In this document: piece by piece, positions 36,431-47,482 of the stretch
How the letters are laid out: the number at the start of each line of letters is the position of its first letter
Numbering within the stretch: position 1 is the stretch's first letter
NCBI GenBank assembly: GCA_015501585.1
Contig: JADNRY010000076.1
Location: forward strand, 62,001-126,000
Direction of reading: 5' to 3'
From: Rhodocollybia butyracea
Taxonomy: Eukaryota; Basidiomycota; Agaricomycetes; Agaricales; Omphalotaceae
Length of the DNA stretch: 64,000 nt
Program-made: the position numbers and the translations under genes
Notes under the pieces: model-generated
What the model was told of the DNA's origin: nothing
The model's database searches: none
What the model saw: only the letters and a program-made list of their open reading frames with translations

Positions 36431-36952
36431 GGCGAGGATAAACGTTTTCTTTTTCGGTTGATCACTATGGCGTCCGAATCACTCACGCAAAAGTCAGTCA
36501 AACTTCAAACAATAATTTCCGAGGAACGGAAGCTTAGACGAACCTCGACTTGATTGAGCAAACTTGTTTGGAGTACCTAAAAAGCGAGTAACTGCGTAAG
36601 TGACCAGGACGGAGGTCAACGCTACGAAAGAACTTGCAATAAAGTTTAGGCTACTACTGCTAACACAACAGAGCCGAGTAATGCCAGCAACAATAAAACT
36701 GTATGGGGCTGGATGAGCTCGGAGCAATGGTGGCCTGCCAAATGGCAGCGAGACGGACCATGGCGGATAAAGGAACCAGAAGCGGATAGTCCAAAATCAA
36801 CTCATAAACGGGTACGAAGGTGCTGGAATGAACCTACGCCGAAACGACCGATTACTAGCCACAATTAATTACCGAGAAAATGCGAAACGTTCGTTACAGT
36901 AAACGATGTAACCAAAGGGCTTCCTACAATGAACGGCTGGATGTGAGGGCAT
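36431..36952 (-). other. Unassigned; hydrophobic open frame of unclear status
   Basis: A minus-strand frame near 36775-36500 reads WTIRFWFLYPPWSVSLPFG and then two hydrophobic stretches (PYSFIVAGITRLCC, VALTSVLVTYAVTRFLG). It has no in-frame ATG and a stop just upstream, so if real it must be an internal exon, possibly of the uncertain gene at 35.8-36.4 kb. Nothing else is seen. Confidence 0.25.
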
Positions 36953-38129
36953 TCAGGAAAGAGGGCCAAAGATCTTTACAGGTAACCGTTGAGCATCTGG
37001 GATGAACAGTGACCCAATTAATCCCTTTGCAGCCCAAGCATTCACAAGAAGGTTCAACCACCCGAGGAGCCAAGTACACATCCATATCCATCCAATCCAT
37101 CCGTCAACTCTATGCCCAGTAACTTTCCTCCAAAAGCCTTCCAAAATCACACCAAATCCCATCATAATGAAGAAACCAATCATGCAAACTGCATCGGACC
37201 CTTTTCCCATTCCCCACAAGCCCACATCATGCAGCAGTCCCGATATAAAGAATGTCCCGAGTACACCGCCAATCCGTCCAAACATGTAAGTCATGGGGAC
37301 TCCGCCAACACCAACGAAGAAATCACGGAACAATTGGTGCCAGCGTTTCGACCAGAATTGCGAGAGTGAAGTAGCTCGCCAAGGCGAGTTGAATATTGGC
37401 GGCCATTGGGTAGGGTGTTGGCGCAACACAACGATGCCAAATACGGTTGCAACGTCGTAAGTGATCCGTATAGCACAGTATATTACCAGACCAGAGAGAA
37501 AGGATATAAATGTTGAGCGAGAGTACCGCAGTAGGGGTGAGAGGGTATCGTCGAAAATCGAGCCCCCATTGATTGTACCGAACGTCGTAGGACCAAAGCT
37601 TTGTACGGCATAATGCAGCGCGTCGAAGACTGGTATATGTAAGCAAAGTGAAGCGAGGGTCCAAAGGACAAAGGTTGTTTTTGAGGACGTAGGGCGAGTT
37701 TCTGGTGCTAGATGCACTTGAGACCAGTTCCAACCAATTCCACGAAGCCCGAGAGCCAGGTCTGATGCATTCAGGAGAAGATTTGTTCCACCTTTACGCT
37801 TGAATGGCTTTATGGACAGACTCCACAGCGTACTTTTCAAGGCTATGGCGGTCATTGCCAGCTACAGGTTGTGATATGTGAAACTGCACGGCAGGATGTG
37901 AAAGATCAATTACCACTAGTCCTTGATTCAGGTGAACTAATCTTTCATTGGAAAAGCTCAAATCTACGGTCGTGGCTGAGCGGTAGGCAAGTGACAGAAT
38001 AAGAGGCAAGAGCGCAATTCGCACAGAATTTGTGCCCGGGAGACAGGCAAGGACGGCATGGGTAAAATAAGCCAAGAATGGAGGTAGAAAAACTTGAAAA
38101 AAGGAAGAAACCGACAGTTCTGTTCTCAT
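36953..38129 (-). CDS. Wax-synthase-domain protein (MBOAT-like O-acyltransferase)
   Basis: Exons 37914-38129 and 36953-37861 give about 374 residues. The protein is polytopic: FLPPFLAYFTHAVLACLPG, IALLPLILSLAYR, WTLASLCLHIPVFDALHY, FLSGLVIYCAIRITYDVA, then the family signature SQFWSKRWHQLFRDFF, a TM region with the likely catalytic His (FFISGLLHDVGLWG), and IWMCTWLLGWLNLL. Fungal members acylate sterols, terpenoids or fatty alcohols, and several act in secondary metabolism; here no biosynthetic neighbours are seen, so the substrate is unknown. The start at 38129 was chosen as the last ATG before the conserved region; an ATG at 38168 is possible. Confidence 0.82.
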
Positions 38130-38187
38130 GAGATCAATGTTGAAAATAGGCCAGCGCTTACATCTCAATTTAGAAAATTAACCACGC

Positions 38188-38397
38188 TCATACGGGATAT
38201 AAAAGGCTTCTGGACAACAGTCGGCGTACAGTATGATACTTATGAAAATGCGCAAAACCAATGACCCATTGCCACACGCTACTAGGCGTAGCCAAGGGAA
38301 TTGCAGCACCGAACGTGGAGAATGATTTGCGAGACTTATACATACTTACATACTCGCCTTTATACTGTGGTCCTTCCCCGAGGACTGGTTCTGACAT
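38188..38397 (-). CDS. Possible small protein, unrecognised
   Basis: ATG 38397 opens MSEPVLGEGPQYKG. A plausible intron (GTATGTAAGT to CGCCTAG) then joins SVWQWVIGFAHFHKYHTVRR, ending SLLYPV with TGA at 38188, for about 45 residues. Without splicing the frame is 70 codons. The aromatic, basic C-terminal half could be a membrane-adjacent helix, as in small mitochondrial subunits, but no family is recognised. It sits between the wax-synthase-like gene and SmB on the same strand. Confidence 0.4.
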   Translation of the reverse strand: MSEPVLGEGPQYKGEYVSMYKSRKSFSTFGAAIPLATPSSVWQWVIGFAHFHKYHTVRRLLSRSLLYPV

Positions 38398-38510
38398 TGT
38401 GCGGTGTTGAAGCAAGGACCGAGAAGAGAGAGAGATAGAGAAGATGCAATACACGGACAAGGAATGACCATACGATTTTCTCCACTAAAGGAGAGTATTT
38501 TGTGCTATTC

Positions 38511-39236
38511 TCATTGAGGAGGTTGGAAACTATCGGAGCACATTAGACACAAGATGAGTAGGTCGAAACAAAACACGTACCCAGGAGGCGGGCCAGCGAA
38601 AGGTGGCATACCACCAGGGAAACCAGGCGGTCGGAAACCAGGCGGGCCGGGCATGCTTTGAGGGAAGGGCATTGGAGGACGAGCCATAGGGGCACCCACT
38701 GTGGAGGAAAGACTGAACAACGAGGTCTAAAAAGAAAGATGATAGATAACGCACTGGGAGGCATCATTCCCATGCCACGACCTGCAGGCATTCCACGGCC
38801 AGGTCCTGCTGGAAGCTACAAACAAGAGATTATCAGTAATCAAATCCAGAATCCCAAGCCAGCAACGCACGTTGTTCTTTTTGTCATCGTCTACAACTGG
38901 AGGCGGGCCTTCAACTGACAAACTGACGACTGTTTCTCCTCGCAAAATGACCAGCCCCAAGGTTCTCTTCAGCTCCTGCTCTGCCGGCGCAGACTCATCT
39001 CCAGCCTTTTTCTTTGGCCGTACACGACGAAACTCTTCACATTCCGCAAGAACAAGGTTCATGTGTTTGTCAAAAGCAAGCATTTGGCCAGTCAGCGCGC
39101 GACCGTCGTTGATGGTGACTTTAAGTCTCCAATTTATGAGACTGAGCATTTTACCACCTTTCGATTTTGGGGGAGGCTACAGATAGATAAATCAGCCTTA
39201 CTTTCCATTTATGAAAGAATTTTGAGAACTGACCAT
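38511..39236 (-). CDS. smb1: Small nuclear ribonucleoprotein SmB
   Basis: This is a core Sm-ring protein of U1, U2, U4 and U5 snRNPs. The spliced start is a lone ATG exon (39236-39234) followed by GTCAGT and then PPPKSKGGKMLSLINWRLK. Sm1 motif: INDGRALTGQMLAFDKHMN with LVLAECEEFR; Sm2 motif: RTLGLVILRGETVVSLSVEG. The tail is Pro/Gly/Met-rich (GRGMGMMPP, MPGPPGFRPPGFPGG) like the SmB/N tails that bind Pro-recognition domains, and ends GFQPPQ. Its start is only 50 bp from the divergent MTAP start. Confidence 0.95.
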
Positions 39237-39286
39237 GATGGATGTTTTGGACAAGCAGTGTTTGAGCTTGTTTGCTTCGTTTGATC

Positions 39287-40403
39287 ATGTCGGAAGAAAA
39301 AGGTGAATTTCCTAGCCCATGAAAATTAAAGCTTTCGACTAAACTTTCTTAGTGCTCATCGGTGTAATTGGTGGCAGTGGACTGTACCATCTAGATAATC
39401 TGACATTTGTGTAAGGTTAATTGTTATAAAAAGATTATTTACTGACATCTTGATAGCAAGGCAGTCAATCCAGAAACAGTGTGTAAAATTTCGCGTAAAC
39501 TAGAGGCACTCATGGACCCTCTATCTAGCCGTGGGGCTTTCCTAGCACTCCCATAACCATATGTGCTCTTCCATCGGGCAAAAAAGTCGCTTTCCTTGCT
39601 CGGCACGGTGCTGGCCACACTATTCATCCATCTGCCGTTCCCGCACGGGCTAATATTGCTGCTCTTAAATCCTTGGGTGTTAGAGCCATACTCGCATTTT
39701 CCGCTGTAGGTTCTCTCCGAGAAGAGATATCTCCAGGATCGTTTGCTCTTCCGAATCAGATTATCGATCGCACCAAAGGTGTTCGCCCTGCCTCGTTCTT
39801 TGAAGGTACATCGATTGTCGCACACGCCTCATTCGGCGATCCGTTTAGCAACAAATTTGTTAAATGGCTGGAAAGTCGGGTAAGGAAAGCGCTCGACGAC
39901 GAGGGAAGAGGCGTCAAGCTCTTCACCGATAAATGCGTTATCTGTATGGAAGGGCCACAATTCTCCACTCGCGCGGAGAGCTTGATGTACAGACAGTGGG
40001 GCGCAGATCTTATCAACATGAGCGTTCTTCCAGAAGCAAAGCTTGCCAGAGAGGCTGAGCTTAGGTGAGCCTCTGCGTTTCCGTCCAGAATCATAATCTG
40101 TTTATTTATATATATAGCTATGCTCTTGTCGCCACTGCTACAGACTACGATGCCTGGCGTCCAGACGAAGCCTCCGTTACTTCCGCTGAAGTATTTAAAA
40201 CTCTGACCCAGAATGCAGATACGTCCCGCCATGTCGCCGCCACAATCCTCGACGAGATTCACGAAGTGTTTGCAGGTAACGAAGTTGACATGCTCGAAGA
40301 AGTCGGGAGGATGAAGCTTTCCATCATGCCAAGGTCTGCGCAGCAAAATCCTGACGATAGAACGAAACTCGCATACTTGCTTCCGGAGTATTTCTCTGAC
40401 TGA
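39287..40403 (+). CDS. meu1: S-methyl-5'-thioadenosine phosphorylase
   Basis: It phosphorolyses methylthioadenosine to adenine and 5-methylthioribose-1-phosphate in methionine salvage. The first exon is 16 nt (MSEEK), then [17 protein letters not shown], short exon [66 protein letters not shown], and after another intron [14 protein letters not shown]. The phosphate site (GGSG, RHG) and the substrate-binding [11 protein letters not shown] motif are intact. It ends LLPEYFSD at 40403. It shares a 50-bp intergenic region with SmB. Confidence 0.95.
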
Positions 40404-40550
40404 TAGATAGTGAAATATAGTATTTTTATAGAGGGTACCTTGTACATAGATATTTATCAAGTTGCAATCAAGTCGAGCTTGAGTTGTCACGCTAGTATTT
40501 GAACTCAAGTGCATAGCTCAGTCAGTGTCACATCTTCATCTTCGACCACC

Positions 40551-41186
40551 ATGTCCTCGTCGTCATCGCCATCACCTGCTATGGTTCTCTTCGCCCGCGG
40601 CGTCATCGCCAGACTAGCCATCTGGGAAACCCTCACCGTCGCCGTACAAGAATCATGGGGTGGTCCAGGTGCAAAAGAAAAACGAACTTGGATGGCAGGC
40701 GTCCTTGTTGACATGTTCGAGGAAAAACAATCCAAAACCACATCTTCATCCACACCTTCCACCGACAATTCTCATGTGGATCCAGAGGACATCGAAGATA
40801 CCGTTCTACAGATCATGGCCGATGAATTCGAAGTTCGTGTAGAGGATGGAAGTGCAGAGATCCTTGGAAGAGATATCACTCGTTTGTGGCACGCGATTAT
40901 GGGTCAAGCAGCTGGTGCTGCGTCTATGACAACTTTTCCCGGTGAAAAAATGGTTCAGGAGTGGGAAGAACGCGCCGAGCACACAAAAGGACGTAAAGTC
41001 CAAGTACAGGTACAGGAAACAGCCGAAGAAGAAGGCGAATGGGAAGACGATGATGATGAGGATGAAGAAGAGGATGATAATGAGCCGATGGAGGATGAAG
41101 CACCCCAGCTTATTGATCAGAGTAAAAATCGGGAACCGGTAGTTGACGAGGATGGCTTTACTTTAGTTTCGAAGCGACGGCGATAG
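40551..41186 (+). CDS. tsr2: Pre-rRNA-processing protein TSR2
   Basis: A single-exon frame. TSR2 is the chaperone that loads ribosomal protein eS26 onto pre-40S subunits. The helical domain has LFARGVIARLAIWETLTVAV, ESWGGPGAKEKRTWMAGVLV and EDIEDTVLQIMADEFEVRVE; the tail is strongly acidic (EWEDDDDEDEEEDDNE) and closes with VDEDGFTLVSKRRR, the C-terminal signature of the family. ATG 40551 lies in an ACCACCATG context; the in-frame codons before it have no ATG. It is convergent with SEY1, 111 bp apart. Confidence 0.93.
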   Translation: MSSSSSPSPAMVLFARGVIARLAIWETLTVAVQESWGGPGAKEKRTWMAGVLVDMFEEKQSKTTSSSTPSTDNSHVDPEDIEDTVLQIMADEFEVRVEDGSAEILGRDITRLWHAIMGQAAGAASMTTFPGEKMVQEWEERAEHTKGRKVQVQVQETAEEEGEWEDDDDEDEEEDDNEPMEDEAPQLIDQSKNREPVVDEDGFTLVSKRRR

Positions 41187-41297
41187 GCTCTCTCACAAAC
41201 GAACATAGAGTTCAATAGATAGATAAGGACGATAAGGATTAGTGAATCTACGATGCAAGTAAAGTACCCGGTCGTATCTTGTGTCATTATTAAACAT

Positions 41298-44205
41298 TTA
41301 CAGAGATGATCCATTCCGCTTCCTCTCTTCTTCATCGATGGAAAGGGAGTGTGATCGGGCATGTGCTTCTGCTTGAGCAAGCACAGGCTCTGAAAAGTGC
41401 TGTCGTAAACGCTGGGCGGCTTGACGCTTGACCTACGACGAATCAGCCCACGTACAATAACACTTAGCGAAGTACTTACCTCTCCACCCATCGTTTGGGT
41501 GATACTCAACAATGGACCAGCTAGTCCCAGTTGGATAATAAGATACCTATTGTCACGTATTAACACGAAAATCCAGCGAAGAAAAACCACTTACGCAGCA
41601 GCAGCAGCCATCAGCAGAAACATGAAATAAATGGGGTTGAACAGCACCATCATAAACTCGTTCCACCCTAGCACCAGCAGGACCCCATACATCCAGTACG
41701 GAATCTGAGCCACACTCGAAACCGTACTCCTCTTCGCCTCGACGTACGCTAAATCCGCATCCTTCCTAAACTTGGCCGCTAAATCTAGCGCCTTCGTCTC
41801 TGTCAACACCACGAGCGATGCTTCAAAGTCGAACGGATCATCATTCGCCGAGCCAGAATTATCTGACAACGCGACTGCATCTAGAGGAAGGGTGTATGCT
41901 ATCGAAGAATCGACAGGTGCGATTTTGGCGTACAGAGGGATCAGCTCAAGAGTTTGCTCCTTGGCTTTCTTAAAGGCGCCGTCAATGTCGTCTTCTGGCT
42001 TCCACACTCTCGGTACACCCTGTTCGTCATATCTGAATCGTTCCTCAAAGTGTGATCGAAGGCGTCCTACGAACACAGAATCCGAGGTTTGTTCGTCGAT
42101 TTTGGCTCTCAGAGCCTGCCATGCACGCAGACGAAGGGCTGCAACTGAGTGGGAGTTTTCATCGTCGGTGCAGTTGAAACCTGCATAGAGAAAGTTAAAC
42201 AAGTCGAAATGCGATGACAGCCACCACTTACTGGTTGCTTTACTCAAGTACGTTGACTCGGCCTTGTCCAAAGTGTCACGGAAGGCTTTTAGTACCAGGT
42301 CCCACATATTCGGTGACCCTTTATTGAGTGCTAGTTCCACAGGCTCTGATATCTGCTTCTTGAAATTCCGCTAAAAAGGAACAAAAGAGGTTCATCGTTG
42401 GAAAAGTCTCCAGAATGAATACTCTTACTTCAATTGCATTAACCATCTTCTTCGTTTCATCCTTCCTGCACTGGTCGGCAACACTCTTAACTTCTTCCTT
42501 CAACAGCACCAGCTCTTCTTCCCAGTTCCAATCTGCCTTTCCTTCCTCCGAATCATCTACTACACTTTCCTTTGCCGCTTCCACGAACTTGTTCTCGCAC
42601 TTTGCCTTTGCCTTGTTTACGACGTCCGCAAAGTTATACTCCTCTCCCTTCAATCCTTCCAGAATATCCTTCTTGAATGTTCCGAGGCAGGCTTTGTGCA
42701 AGTTCTTTAGCTGGCCGAGAAAGAGTGGCGTTAGCGTTGCATCAAGCGAAGCAATCAAGTCCGCGCGCTTGCGTTTATACACGCCCTGGTGATAACGTGA
42801 AGCATCACGGTCGTATCGTTCCAACGCCATTGTGCGCCAGCTACGCATCATGCCACCAAGTCCTTCTACGACCTTGCCGGATTCTATTGGACGCTTCTGA
42901 GGTTTGGCCTGCTCGTTGAATTCGGCGAGGGCAACAGCAGATATTTCGTCACACCGAAATTGGGCGAGAAGCTCTTGCTGGGTTGGTAGATCGAGATCCT
43001 TGTTGCTTTGGACTTGTTCCTACATCAAAATGTAAAACAAATAACCTGAAAATGGAAGTAAGATGTACCCAAATATTTTCCATGTAGAACGCGACACCAT
43101 CGGCAGGAATACGTTTGTGGTATACCGGTTTAAAGACGAATTCAGAGTTTGTTTTGTCCACGAAACGACCGCGTAAAATTTGGGTCTCCTTCTCAAACTG
43201 GTCCGCGGCAAGGATCTTGTGCGGAAGCGCAGTGAAAGCGAGGTCAAAGTAATCGGATAACTGGCGGTCTTGTAATTCGGAAGGTTTTGATAGCGAGTCC
43301 CAGATTTTCTGCAGGTCCAAAGTGAGAGTTGTCTGTAGGTTTGCGAGAGGAGCGGTTCCTATATGGTCACGAATGACGAAGAGCAACATAGTGCGTCCGC
43401 TCGTTCTATGTACAAACTTAGCAAAGGCATGATGAATAAGGAAAGGTACATACTTGTCTTGTGCTTTCTTTCCAAACAGTCCAAGGTTCACTTCGAAGAC
43501 TGTTTTGAGTAGACCCATGTTTGCGCCTTGGTACAAGCCCACTTGATGCTCCCATAAGTTAATAATGAGGACTTCAGATGACGCAAGAGAGAACAAGGCA
43601 GATTTGCGCTCGAAATCCTATGATACAAGTTTTGTGAGCATACACGGAGGCAGCTGCGGGCGTAGGCGTACTTGGTCTTCTCCGCGTTCTCTGCCGTCGG
43701 TACCTTCCACGTCCATAACCATGATATTCGTGTCCTTGCCTCTGCACATCCAGATACCTAAACTGAGTTTAGCATATTGCAGCAACGCTTTTTCCTAATC
43801 CTGACCTTTGGTAGTCTGCTGTCGTTTCGTTTCGTCCATGACATCGAATGTGGTGCCAAACAGTCTATTGAGCAATGTACCTTTTGGGAGACCAATTAAT
43901 TTCTCGAGTAGTCAGTCGGAGGGTTCAACTAACTCTTTCCAGTAGACTGAGAACCAAAGACAGCAACAATATTGTAGTCGAAGCCCGCATCCCGAAGACC
44001 CCAACGCTCAATTTGCGAGGTCAGTTCCTGCCTGTAACAAAGAAAGGTAAGCTTGGCTTGTATGGCTTTAGCTGACATACGTGAATTCCTTCTGGTCATT
44101 AATTATTTGAACTCGTTCTGAGGCGTTGGTCATTTTTGAAGACAGTCCGTTTGCCATTGAGCGCACCAGCGCGTCTGTCGAGGCTCCTGTTGATGTAGAA
44201 GCCAT
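41298..44205 (-). CDS. sey1: SEY1/RHD3 dynamin-like GTPase for ER membrane fusion
   Basis: The start at 44205 reads [20 protein letters not shown]. GTPase motifs: P-loop [16 protein letters not shown], switch I region [21 protein letters not shown] (G3) and [10 protein letters not shown] (RD motif, G4). A long helical middle domain follows ([34 protein letters not shown]). Near the C-terminus two closely spaced TM segments form a hairpin ([35 protein letters not shown]). The cytosolic tail ends with a helix ([14 protein letters not shown]) and RKRNGSSL. At least seven short introns were seen. It is divergent from the eIF4B gene, 112 bp between starts. Confidence 0.95.
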
Positions 44206-44317
44206 TCGAGCACGTTAACAATGAGGAAATAGCAGTGACGAATGAAGTGCCTGCTTAGTAATCCAAAATTCCATTAACATTAGTTAATTTTCTCTCTCAC
44301 CGCATCGTACAGCTAGA

Positions 44318-46211
44318 ATGCGTAAGTTTTCGGCCTTTGTCATTGAAACCCAGTCTTAATACTATAACAGCTCCGAAAAAAGCAAAGAAAATATCTCTCA
44401 ACGAGTTTCTCGGAGACAGTAAGAGATTTCGTCCTCTTTTAGTTTTTCATCCTGCCTAACAGCTGTATAGCTGCAGGATCATGGGCTGATGAAATGGACC
44501 AGTTGCCCTCTGCTCGTGAGTCGGGAGTCGCAACTGCAAATCTTTGACTGGTCTTGATGAATTGTCTCTGAGCAGCTGCGATGAGGAGCGATGATGACCA
44601 AGGCCGTCAGAATGACCGCTATGGACGTCGAGGTGACGACTTTTTATCGTCCAGACGTGGGTACATCCTTAGCTACTTCTACTCCCTACTTACTTGGTGC
44701 TGTAGCTGATCGAGCTTCTGGGCCTCCTCGTGAAGATGTTCCACTGCCTACTCAACCTCCTTACACCGCTTTTGTTGGAAACCTCGCGTTCGATCTTACA
44801 GAGACTGAACTAGAGGACTTTTTCGCAACTTCAAAGGTATAATTTGCGTATAAATGTTTGATTTTGTTGATTTCTCCCACCAGACAAAGTCTATCAAGAT
44901 CATCAAGGATAGAGACGACAAACCCAAAGGATTTGGGTATGTCGAGTTTGAAGATCTGGAGGGACTAAAAGAAGCCATCGCCAAAACCGGTACAGTGAGC
45001 TAACATTCTTTTTCGTTGTTAATCTATGAGCTAAAAGCCTTTTATAGTCCTTTTCAGGAAGGACCATCCGAGTGAGCGTCGCAGAAGCTCGTGAGTATCT
45101 TGTGATCCACCTATCAGTACGTCTAACAACTTCTATCCAGCCAAAGAGCGCCCCGGTGGATTTGGTGGCGACGATTCTAAATTCGATAATCCTTGGAGAC
45201 GAGATGGACCTCTACCGGACGTTTCGTCGTCCCGCGATTCCTCTCACCGTCGGTTCGATGGACCTCGTCCTGAACCACTTCCGAGCGTCTCGGAAGGTGC
45301 CAGTGAATGGCGCTCAAGTCGTGTTCGCCCGGCTGCTCCGGAACCCGAAACTCCCACTGGTTCCATGAGAAAAAAGACGATTGGATTTGGTTCTGAGAAT
45401 TCTGGTGCAGCTGATCGCGATGAAATGTGGGCCAAGGGCTCTAAATTCAAACCTACGGAAGAAAAAGACAGTACACCCGGGAGCCGGTTTGGGAGCAAAG
45501 GACGAGGTGATATGGGCCCACCAAGAGAACCAGTTTTGGAAGAGTCGGATTGGAGAAGCTCCTCCCGATCAAAGCCTAATACTTCTCGTGAGTATTATTT
45601 CGTTCCTAGTCAGACATACTCATTCGTATCTACCTAGCTACTGGTTCTACGCCCCCTACTCCGCAGATGGGTAGACGTAAGTTGGAATTACTACCCCGGT
45701 CAGGCAACGTATCAAATGTTCCCAGCCCCCTTTCCTCTCCCAAAATCGGGGCGACACCCACGTCTGGATCTCGCTCTAGTCCTTTTGGTGCTGCCAAGTA
45801 TGATGGTTTATGCGTTACACAAACATTCAATTAACTGTTCGTTTCAGACCCGTGGATGTCACTGCTCGAGAGCAAGAAGTAACTCAAAAACTGGAAAAAG
45901 ACCGTGAGGTTACTCGAGACCGCTTCAGCATGTCCCGAAATAGTTCTCGTACCGGCGTCGAGCGACCAACCATGAGCCGCAGCAATACCAATCCAACCAC
46001 CCCACCCGCCAGTGCCGGATCTCCACCTTCTTCACCGCCTGCCCCTGCAGCCAAAGTCATTCCTCAGAGCATGGCCGCCAACATTCGGCCGGCTTTCAGT
46101 TTTGCAAATGCAGCTGCCAACAAAAAGAAAGCTGAAGCCGAAGCCAAAGCAAACGGAAGCGATCAGAGTCATCAGACTATCGCGGACCAGCTGGGTGAAG
46201 TGACTATTTAG
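44318..46211 (+). CDS. tif3: Eukaryotic translation initiation factor 4B (TIF3)
   Basis: The first coding exon is ATGC (44318-44321), followed by a 49-nt intron and PPKKAKKISLNEFLGD, then TAGSWADEMDQLPSA. An RRM follows: YTAFVGNLAFDLTETELEDF, IKIIKDRDDKPKGFGYVEFE and RTIRVSVAEA. After it comes an Arg/Asp/Gly-rich stretch (GGDDSKFDNPWRRDGPLP) and a Ser/Pro-rich low-complexity tail, ending IADQLGEVTI. The N-terminal SLNEFLGD and SWADEMD motifs are those of eIF4B, which assists eIF4A unwinding of mRNA leaders. At least eight introns; those in the tail are less certain. Confidence 0.88.
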
Positions 46212-46303
46212 CTGCAAAGTAGTACTTGCTTTTCTATTTATGCCTATCTGCGTTTTCTTGTATGACAGTTACAGTGCAGTACATAGATTACTGTACGAAT
46301 GCT

Positions 46304-47319
46304 TCACCTAAACTGGACATCTGGATCCAGATATTTCATCCTTCCGCGACCTAAAACAGAGACCATAAAACTCGAGAGGGCAGATAATGGTTGGCGTCTC
46401 ACCTTTGAACCTAACACCATCTTTTGTTTGAGACTGAGCCTCATACTTTTTCTTGATTCGTTCCAATTCTCGTCTTCTGTCGGCCTCTAGTCGTTCGATC
46501 TCTTCCTTCTCCAATCTCACATCGTACTCTTCTTCTGTCTCTCCCCTAGAATTGATAATAACTCTGTCAGCCTTCTTTTCCTTTCCATTCTCGACCTGAT
46601 CGCCTTTGTGTTTGCGCTTTGACTTTTTGCGACGACGACGCGAGTCCGGGGGAGAAGGTGACCTCGAATGTGATGGTTTTAATTTGACCGAATCTGATTC
46701 CGACTCAGATACTGTACGCTTGGCTGTATTCCGTGAGCAATCATCAGGCAGATAGTTGATAGACACACCAACTGCCGGTTTCCTGAGCTCTAGTTCCCCG
46801 CAGTTTTGTATTATGACAGGACCATCAACAGGAACCGCTGTGATTTTCTGAACGACCTCATGAAAGCCTCGAACGATTCTTCCAACCACGATATGACTCC
46901 CCGTCAGATGTGGACGGAGAGTAATGAAAAACTGTGATTCATTTGCGATGCACAGAAGAGCTTCAGAGTCCTCATCAGGAGTATCATTCCTTTTGGTGAA
47001 ATCTACAGGAAAGATCAGTGGTGACAAGTGGCGCAGAACACGGTTAATAGTCACCTCCTCGTTGAAAGATGTCCGAGGCGTTTCGTCCTTTTGCACCAAT
47101 ACAAATTACGCGGAAACTAGCCATGGTCAATGTAGAATCGAAGAAGGAAGAAAAGACGTACTTTTCGCTGGCTTGGGGGGCGGTGTCGTTATAGAGCTCA
47201 AAAATAACACTGTTGAACGCGTCCAGAGCAAAGTCATACACAAAATACAAGAAATCTTACCGTCCTAGGATTGGATCTCCAGCAACAGCAAAGTCCAGAA
47301 AAACTCTGGGACGTACCAT
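46304..47319 (-). CDS. Cyclophilin-like protein with SR-type tail, reduced active site
   Basis: Spliced reading: MVRPRVFLDFAVAGDPILGR, IFELYNDTAPQASENFRVIC, IGAKG, a shortened segment RNASDIFQRGDFTKRNDT, then CIANESQFFITLRPHLTGSH, VVGRIVRGFHEVVQKI and a C-terminal charged part with an SR-like stretch (SHSRSPSPPDSRRRRKKSKR), ending GRGRMKYLDPDVQFR. The fold signature is clear, but the conserved FHRxIPxFMxQGGDF loop, which carries the catalytic Arg, is reduced to FQRGDF, and the intervening loops are also shorter. It is probably not an active prolyl isomerase; SR-tailed cyclophilins act with spliceosomes. A missed exon could explain the gap, but the introns there are only about 50 nt. Confidence 0.8.
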
Positions 47320-47482
47320 GATGAAAGTCGGATGCTAAAATGAATGCCGAGGCCCGAGACCCTCACGACCTTGTGTATATTTATCTACTCTCTGATTGTT
47401 TCAATCACCTTCTCTTTTGTATTTCTTTTTCGTTTCATCCAACGGCCCCAAGAGCCTTGGTTTTCTCTCTCTTAAATCTTGA

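Noticed and set aside
41772..42188. 138-codon plus-strand frame inside SEY1
   Set aside because: It is antisense to a well-matched SEY1 exon and has no recognisable domain.
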